A DNA stretch of 64,000 nt, from the NCBI GenBank assembly GCA_964034945.1, contig OZ035962.1:112965234-113029233 (forward strand). The letters run 5' to 3'. This DNA is from Chrysopilus asiliformis (Eukaryota > Arthropoda > Insecta > Diptera > Rhagionidae). How positions within the stretch are numbered: position 1 is the stretch's first letter; the number at the start of each line of letters is the position of its first letter. Under the pieces are notes generated by a model, which did no database searches, was not told the DNA's origin, and was given only the letters and a program-made list of their open reading frames with translations. Below are positions 57,085 through 64,000 of this stretch, in pieces. The translations under genes and the position numbers were made by a program.

Positions 57085-60000
57085 ATTAAAACTTGGTATG
57101 GATAACTCTAGGAGTAATATATAATTTTGTGCACGAGTGTAAATTCGAAAAATAATTTCAATTCAAATAAAAATTTGACGTTACATCAGTGCATGTTGTT
57201 TTATTGCAAATCCCAGTTGTCGCAAGGGTAGAAGTAAAAGTAGGGAGGAAGAAAGGAAGAGAAGAATTAATATATTGTTCCCAAACTGAAACATTATTCC
57301 TAAACCCAAGATTTTTTTGGGGTGGAAAGAAGTCCATCACCGAGATTCCACTGTATATTATTGTGTCCACGATCTAATCAGAAAGTTAATCTGCACTTAA
57401 TAGATTTCAACAGACTTTTCATCTTCAAGCATTGCACTCCAAGTGAAGCTAAATCAAAAATTATTACGAACATTTGTCTAATAATAAAACGAAGCGATGA
57501 TTCCCCAGGACGTTTCTCCTTGTATTAATGCTATCCTGTCTCTGTTGGGGAAATGCAATTTCTTTGGTGCTACGCTTTTGTGTCTAAGATTTATGGAGCG
57601 GGTTAGTGCAATAAAGAAAGTGACTTTTAAAAGTGTTGATGCTTTCATTATTTTCTATTTCGCACGTTTTCATCCTTTCAGATTGCACAAGGGACTTTAC
57701 AAACTCTCGCAGAAAATCGCAGAAAATATTTTAAAATTAACTGAAAGAGATATGAGGATTTTCTATTCTTATCTTTTTTCTAAAAAATCCAAATTTTTCT
57801 AGGAACTTTTAAAAATTTAATTTTTAAATACATTTATTAGAAATTTCTGTAGAAATCCTTTCGGCAATCAGACAACGTACAACATTGGAATCCCTTAAAC
57901 CGCATTCAAAGTTAAATTTTTCGGTAAACTGTGAACCCGAATTAATTCAATGCAAACAAATGTTCAAAAAATTCAATTTTAATGCAATTGCCCTTTTCGC
58001 TTGTGCAACTACCATACTTTTCAGTGCATTTCATTTTACTACAAACAAAAAAATGATGCTTTATATTTAAATCACCAGCACATATGTAGCAAATTAAAAA
58101 TTGATGCTGTGCAATCATCTCTCCAATTAATTTTTTCTACAATTTTTGACCAACGAAAAAAATTTGCTTTCAACGAAATCGTAACAACAATAACACCATA
58201 AACTGCTCACAATCATAAAAAAAATCAGGCCAAAATGGAATTTCTATGCCATCAACTTCCGGGCCGTTGCACCTTTTGATTTGAATTCATCCTCATTTTT
58301 ACGCTTTGTTATCGAACATTTTAATATTTTTTCAATGGTATATTATCAAAAACTATTCCAGCATGAAAATAACATTAACAAAAAATGCGATATTATGTGT
58401 CTTTTTTACAGTTAAACCCAATGAAAGCTATTTGAAGTTTTTTGGTTATGTGAGTGTTTTTTATTGACTTTAAAAATAAGAACTTTAAAAACTTTTAAAA
58501 TCCTCTTCCTTTTGAATTAGACACAGCATGTCCTAACAAAGATCTGCACGTGACAAGTTTAAGAAAAAAAAATACTAATAAAAGTCACTGAATGTAATAA
58601 ATATACATAATTCAATAAATTATTTAATGTGTTATGGGATCCCAGCCAACAGAAAATCAACATCAAATAAAAATGATATTACAAAAGTATTATTCAAACC
58701 ATAAACAGCAGGAACAATAATATCATTATTTATCTAACATGTACATGAAATGAAGATATATCTATTTAGTATGCCTCCCACACCCGAATTGACACAAATG
58801 AGGAAGAAATAAAAGGAAGTAAAATAAATGAAAAGAAGCGGTGATGTGGAATGAATGTCGTAATTAACGTATCATTAATTAGACTATTTATTATATTTTA
58901 AGATCTTCCTTAAGGATATCTTAAGTTTCGAAAGAAGAATTTTTGATTTTTCGTTCCTTTGTGGTATTAGCAAAGGGTAAAAAATTTAATACCGAATAGC
59001 GTTTTAATGCAATAGAAACTAAAGGAATAAAGTTATTGATTTTTTTTTTCAAACTTGATTTTATGAATATAAAAAAACAGAGTTGATTTTTTTTTAATAT
59101 TTCTGATCATTTATTGACGTGTTACTAGAGAAAAAAGCGTTTGAAATCTCAAAACGAGTCTCTATCGAGATTCCCTTCTGTTGGATTAGGAGAACTACGA
59201 TCTTTACTTGTGACGATTTTAAAATTTATTGAATGGAAACTCACGTGGAAAATATTTGCTTTGGAAGACATCTTGGCAAAGAAATTTTTGTATTAATAAA
59301 AACAAGAAGTTTAGCGACCGGCGAATAAGAAATGATTTTCCATATTAGAAACGAAAATAAAAAAAATAAATTTAAAAAAAAACGCCAAAAATGCGTTTTT
59401 TTTTCCAAAATGCAATCTTTACTAGCCTTGCGAGGTTTATATTTTGATTTAATGACTGATCAACAGGCATTTTGTTGGAAACCATTATTTATTAGAAACA
59501 ATTTCGCATACTAAAAAAGTTTGTTTAAAACCAACAAATTTTACCACCGCACTTTTCTAAGCGAGAAAACTTCGTGTGAGTCGACAACCGAAAATTTAGA
59601 ACTTATGTTCGGACACCGTTAATTTGAAGTTGTTTTTAACGTGAGCTTCAAAGCATTGACCTCTCCCCAAAAAATTGGATTTCTATCGGGCCAACAAGTC
59701 TATATTTTGAATTTAAATCTTTTCAATAACCCTTAAATTTATTACAGACGCGTTATGGCGAGCCTCCTACAACATGGTAGCTCTACCTGAGCTCGCTCCA
59801 CAACCTTCCTATGATCGTTGACATTTGAAACGTTTATAGAAGTTTCCTTAAAAAAAATAAAATCAAAAAAAAATATGAATATTTTTCAAAAAAGAGAATT
59901 TATTATACTTAAATTATTTACACAATATTTTTACAAATTGTTCGTTTTTATTGGGAAAAATCCCCCTTTTAACAGTCTTTGGTTAAACTTTTTTGTTCTA

Positions 60001-60370
60001 TTTTGCTCATTTTAAATAAACAAACGATGGTTGGAGAAAGTTAAACAAGTATATTTGTTCATCAATACGATTCCAATAAAGAAAACCTAATTTTAAAAAA
60101 AACAAAATTCAAAACTAATAAATATTCTTCCCGAAAATCTCCAAAATATAAACAAAATCGTAATACAAAGCAGTATTAAATCCGAAACAAAATAGATGTA
60201 TTAAGGTTTGTGTTTCAACTAATAGCATCAAAATAGAAAATAATAAAAAAAAAGAATAAAAGTACACGCATGTATGTATATCCTGCTATAAACTAGAATC
60301 ACACACAAAAACTCTCCGAAAAAAGGCAACTGATGAGTTATTGAGAATTTGAAAAATTGCTATTTGGTAT
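57085..60370. other. Non-coding stretch downstream of the VPS13D gene
   Basis: No other gene was seen. The VPS13D transcript runs leftwards into this stretch. The first plausible minus-strand AATAAA signals after the stop are at about 59950 and 59895, but I cannot say which is used. Confidence 0.4.
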
Positions 60371-60442
60371 CTAATTATCCAGCAGTGGATCACAGTTAAG
60401 GGTATGAATTCGTTCATCGTAAATACTTTTTGCGTAGTTTAT
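60371..60442 (-). CDS. Vps13D: VPS13D, last coding exon
   Basis: 23 codons and a TAG stop (60371-60373) follow an acceptor TATTTCAG. The peptide INYAKSIYDERIHTLNCDP is the expected C-terminal tail after the PH-like domain and follows in phase from the exon ending at 60501, across a 58 bp intron. Confidence 0.85.
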   Translation of the reverse strand: MNYAKSIYDERIHTLNCDPLLDN

Positions 60443-60500
60443 CTGAAATACAATCAAATCAAAAATGTCACTGAATTTCCGAATTTCATAAAAATCTTAC

Positions 60501-61652
60501 ATGTCTTGAAGCTTTTTGTGCCATTTCCTCCGTTTGACATCTGACACGTGGTCGCTTGACAACTTCCTGGCCACCGGTTGATGTCACAGCCGACTTAGCC
60601 GAGAGAGTGAGACACAATTCAATGTAGAATCGTGATTTTTTCAACTTCTGACCATCCCAGTTTGTGTTCACTGAAACCGGATGGCATGAGACGAGCTCAC
60701 TCAGATGATATGTCAAAATTATCGTTGAAGTGTCTTCGGTTATAGAAAATACCCAAAGATTTTCAGATGAGACGAGAAGACGTAATTTCGAACCGCGATC
60801 GTCAAACAAATGCGGCTCATATGACATCAATTGCTCGGTAAAGTCGCGTTTATTAATCAAAAACAAATGTTGTTGTCCTTTGGCTTGCGTGAAGGAAAAC
60901 GGAGGCAGGAGACCACCTGGCGCCCCCGAAACACATCTCGGCAAGCGTTTGCGATCAGGAAGGATACGTCTGGCGCTTTTGCTTGTCTCTCGGACCGCAT
61001 TTGCGGTTTCTGAGGCTAAATCTAAAACTCCAATGATCGGTTTTGTCACAGTTCCGACGATCCCCTTGCCCAGTCCACTAATAAACCCTTGGAATCCTTC
61101 ATTTTGCGCACCCTCGTACGTGTGTTTTACAATACTCGTAACGCCACCCAGAAGGCCGAATCCAAAACCTTTCAAGCCAGCAGCCAAATGTTCCCCGGAA
61201 GAATGCGCCCCAGTGGGCACTTCGAGAATTCTCTGCCGCGTGTCGTTGTCCTGTTCATCAAGAACTGCTCGTCCCAAACCATCGGAAATGGTTTCTGTTA
61301 GTTTTGCTGTCGAATTTGAGATACCATGCGTTACACTCTTCACCAAACCAGTCACGGATCCCTCTAAAATCAAGCCCGCCACACCTTCAGATAAATCACT
61401 GGCGAAACCAAATGGATTCCCGAGAAAATCGACACTTCCTAAAATCGAGCCCGCTTGCCATTTCAATTCGTTCTTGTAATGCGATTTAATTGCTCTAAGA
61501 TAAACTTCCAACGTCTCGAAATGATGTCGGTCACTAAACTTCTCAAAATCTATTATCGCATTTTCGAATTTGATAAGAGGCAATCCCAAACGCTTCTTTA
61601 TTTCACTTAATTGTGGCGATAATTTCGAAGCTGTTATCACGCTGAGTCGAAT
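60501..61652 (-). CDS. Vps13D: VPS13D C-terminal exon (DH-like helical and PH-like domains)
   Basis: Bridge-like lipid transfer proteins of the VPS13 family carry bulk phospholipid between organelles. VPS13D links the ER with mitochondria and peroxisomes and is required for mitochondrial size and clearance in flies. This 384-codon exon begins in phase (IRLSVITASKLSPQL) after acceptor TTTCGTTTCAG. It holds the conserved helical C-terminal region: GSVDFLGNPFGFASDLSEGV, GLVKSVTHGISNSTAK, SGEHLAAGLKGFGFG, then GFISGLGKGIVGTVTKP and ASETANAVRE. A PH-like domain follows (from about QQHLFLINKRDF to RVRCQTEEMAQKAS). The SGLGKG-to-ASETA block and the PRC..GAPGGLLP block favour VPS13D over the VPS13A/C type; I judged this by recall and not by alignment. 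The donor AGACAT|GTAAGA ends it; the frame running on into the intron is not real. Confidence 0.92.
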
Positions 61653-61965
61653 CTGAAACGAAATTACATTTTTTGAATGTAACTAAAATTTTCAAAAAAA
61701 AAAACTTTTATAAAAAAAGCTTTTATATAAAAGGGAAAAACAAATTTTTGGGCATTGCATATCAGAAATAAAAGCAAGATAAATACTTTTTAATTTTTTA
61801 TGCCTTTAAAACGCCAAAAAAAAAATTTTTTTCTAATTAAAAAAATTTTTTTTTTTCGAAGTCCGAAAACGATGGATACTTGGCATACACGATGGTTATT
61901 CGGCATAATTAATTCCCCACCGCCCTAAAGCAATCTAAATAAAAGCTTTTAAAAATTTGGTATAC

Positions 61966-62490
61966 CTCGCATGGAACGATTTGTAAATCTCCGAAGTAAT
62001 ATCGCTTAGCGTTGGCTGCCAGAATTTTCGTGGCCACCTGTTGTGCCTCAAAGTCTGATTCATCGGCCAATGCCGTGGCATCGTGATCTGATTTTCCAAA
62101 GCCAAGAAATATTGCTAGCCTCAATATAAGTCGCTCTTCCAAATACATAGCAAATGGCCGTAAGCTCAGCACCATTCGCTTGAATATTACTGCATTTGCA
62201 TTTGGCGTAGGTAGCATTTCAGCATTGAACTGTAGAGCTGGAAATTTCGCGTTTGGATCTTCGGATTTACTTTTAGATTTTCCTCCTATTTTGTATAGCA
62301 GTACCGGACACGGTGTTTCCAACAGTTGATTATCAATTTGCATATCACCCACATTTAAATCGATCATTCGCATGCATGGCGTCGACAAAGCCTCCATTGA
62401 GATTTTCTCTAATGTTATATAAGCTAATTCTTCTTGTGGCCGTTTCGATACTAATGAAATTCCTAATCCTTTCTCTAAATTCACATTGAT
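61966..62490 (-). CDS. Vps13D: VPS13D internal exon
   Basis: 175 codons in phase between acceptor CTCATTTCAG and donor GCGAG|GTATA. It starts INVNLEKGLGISLVS and ends YYFGDLQIVPCE, which joins directly to IRLSVITASK in the next exon, as in other VPS13 proteins. It covers the end of the long lipid-groove region (the last repeating beta strands), just before the C-terminal helical region. A 313 bp intron (61653-61965) follows and a 60 bp intron precedes it. Confidence 0.9.
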
Positions 62491-62550
62491 CTGAAATGAG
62501 AGTATCTTTCGTTTTTAATTTAAAAATAATTTTAAAATTGTTCGGCTTAC

Positions 62551-62877
62551 ATGACACTCTTCCGCAAATGGTGCTTTCTCATGTGCCTCCGTGGTGGCGG
62601 CTGAGAAATCTGGTATTATGTTTGATGCATGTTTCCATGCGGGATCAGGAGCTAACGGTATGTTGCTTGTTGATTTGATGTCTTTGATGCAGAGAGTTGT
62701 GATTGGTCCGTCCATTGTTACATTTACGGATAGACACCCGGAGCCTGGACGCAGTTTCTGTCGCTCGATGAATTGTTCAATTGGGACACTGCTGTCGGCG
62801 TACATGTGAGTTTCTGAAGTGATCATACCTAGAACTGCATCACAGCCTGGTCGTAGACCAAATATTCCATCACGTGA
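62551..62877 (-). CDS. Vps13D: VPS13D internal exon (most 5' in this window)
   Basis: 109 codons between acceptor CATTTCCAG and donor TGTCAT|GTAAGC. It starts SRDGIFGLRPGCDAVLGM and ends APFAEECH. The phase matches the next exon. By position it belongs to the C-terminal half of the lipid-transfer region. The family is long (thousands of residues), so most of the gene lies beyond the right edge of the window. Confidence 0.85.
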
Positions 62878-64000
62878 CTGGAAATGTAAAAAAAAAAATT
62901 ACAGATTAAACTTTGGGAATATTTTGCAGTTGATAATGTTGTACACTCAACATGTTTTCACAATTTACGCATTTTTTTCAATTTGTCTTTTGTTTCTCTA
63001 AATTAAAACAGCTTTACCGATTTCCAGCAAAATGTTGTACAACGACTAAGTTGCTTCTAAAATAAAATACTTCATGTCGACCTGCCCTGTCCTTGGTTAC
63101 CCTTTATCTGTTAATATTTGAATCGTCGAACAGATTGGGATGTGATTTTCTGAGTTGGAAAAAGCTTCACCCGCACGGTCAATAAATTAATGCAAACACG
63201 CTAATCGTCAATTGTTTGTGCCATCAACGGTTAACGATCAACGAATGAGAACATTTTTCATTGATTCAAGGGTGAATTGGATTTCTTGCTTTTGATTTTG
63301 ATTTTCAAATTTCAAAATTTGATTTTGTTTCCTGAAATTCACATGATTTTTGATTTTTCATAGATATGTAATCTTTCATACGTTAACATCACGTTAACAT
63401 TCATTTACACATTTAATCGTATAATTTTTGAGAAATCAAGTTTTCCATTTTTATTTGTGATTAAGTCGAGTTATGTGGTTTTAAAGGTTGGCGAATATTT
63501 GAATTCTCCATATCCAGTTCTATATTCTGTCAAAATTTGGTTGTCATGCTGTACCCCCCTGAGAAATGGCAGAGCAAAACCATATAACCTAAGTCCGTTT
63601 TGCTTGCAAAAAAAGAAATAATCAAAACTTTAAACCCAAATTACTCAAAACTCGCTTTTTCGACTTAAGCTGTTTTTCCTTGTGACCACAGAATTGTACT
63701 CAAAGGCTACTTTATTCTGAATGTGGCGGGTATTGGAGAAAACATTCAGTTGTTAATGACTGTTGCTTGGATGACATTAGTGGGTACTTTAGTTTTTATT
63801 GCATTCCTTTTTTTAATGAGTTTTTGGAGTAGCAGGTTACCCAATATAATAAGGTTGTAGGAGGTAAAGTCATAAAGAAACAAACATACAACATTTTTTA
63901 TTAGAGTGAAATTTTGCAATAAGAATTTCAAAAGGTGTTCCAATTGAATTTTCATGTATTGAGTATTTATGTAGAATTGGATTCTAAACACTGTTTGTTC
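62878..64000 (-). other. VPS13D intron (incomplete)
   Basis: No exon continuing the VPS13D frame upstream of 62877 was found up to the window edge, so this is probably one long intron, in contrast to the 58-313 bp introns downstream. Short open frames here (for example 63746-63991) are low-complexity. Confidence 0.6.

Noticed and set aside
60486..60500. C-terminal VRFL end of the long VPS13D frame
   Set aside because: These codons read through a consensus donor; the in-phase exon at 60442-60371 gives the conserved tail instead.
60730..61479. 249-codon plus-strand frame
   Set aside because: It is the antisense shadow of the VPS13D exon on the minus strand.

Overview
The window is AT-rich animal nuclear DNA with short GT-AG introns. 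It probably comes from an insect and most likely a fly. This rests on the 58-60 bp introns in a conserved gene, on a retrotransposon primed by an insect-type tRNA-Lys, and on many small DNA transposons. There are no bacterial operons or CRISPR arrays, and I saw no RNA genes. The species cannot be named from sequence reading alone.

Layout. (1) 1-8857: repeat-rich DNA with no recognisable gene, holding two MITE-like elements (52-537 and 723-1219) and simple repeats. (2) 8858-12215: a 3.36 kb DNA transposon with 14 bp perfect terminal inverted repeats and a TA duplication. It has dense TTTACTGGG/CCCAGTAAA subterminal repeats at both ends and traces of a spliced minus-strand gene in the middle, but no transposase. 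(3) 12218-29389: non-coding DNA with several well-bounded MITEs (a PIF/Harbinger-like one at 13094, a piggyBac-like one at 26142), a perfect-looking hairpin at 17664, a two-level fold-back at 28149 and GACA-rich dispersed repeats. (4) 29390-41374: a complete, apparently very young Ty3/Gypsy retrotransposon (11,985 bp) with unusually long LTRs (2,682 bp each) and intact gag and pol ORFs in a -1 relation. It carries two tandem tRNA-Lys primer-binding-site matches and three spaced repeats in the leader. (5) 41375-60370: non-coding DNA with more MITEs and repeats. (6) 60371-64000, minus strand: the last four exons of a VPS13D-type bridge-like lipid transfer protein gene, the only conserved host gene seen.

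The most unusual signal is in the LTRs. The minus strand of each LTR carries an ordered series of splice donors and acceptors. These bound short exons, the second of which opens with an ATG in good context, and the frame stays open across the predicted junctions. It looks like an antisense spliced gene housed in a retrotransposon LTR. One donor departs from GT by a single base. In the 3' LTR the last antisense exon runs out of the LTR into the internal region. The second signal is the 8858-12215 transposon, which appears to carry its own small minus-strand gene between two arrays of palindromic repeats.
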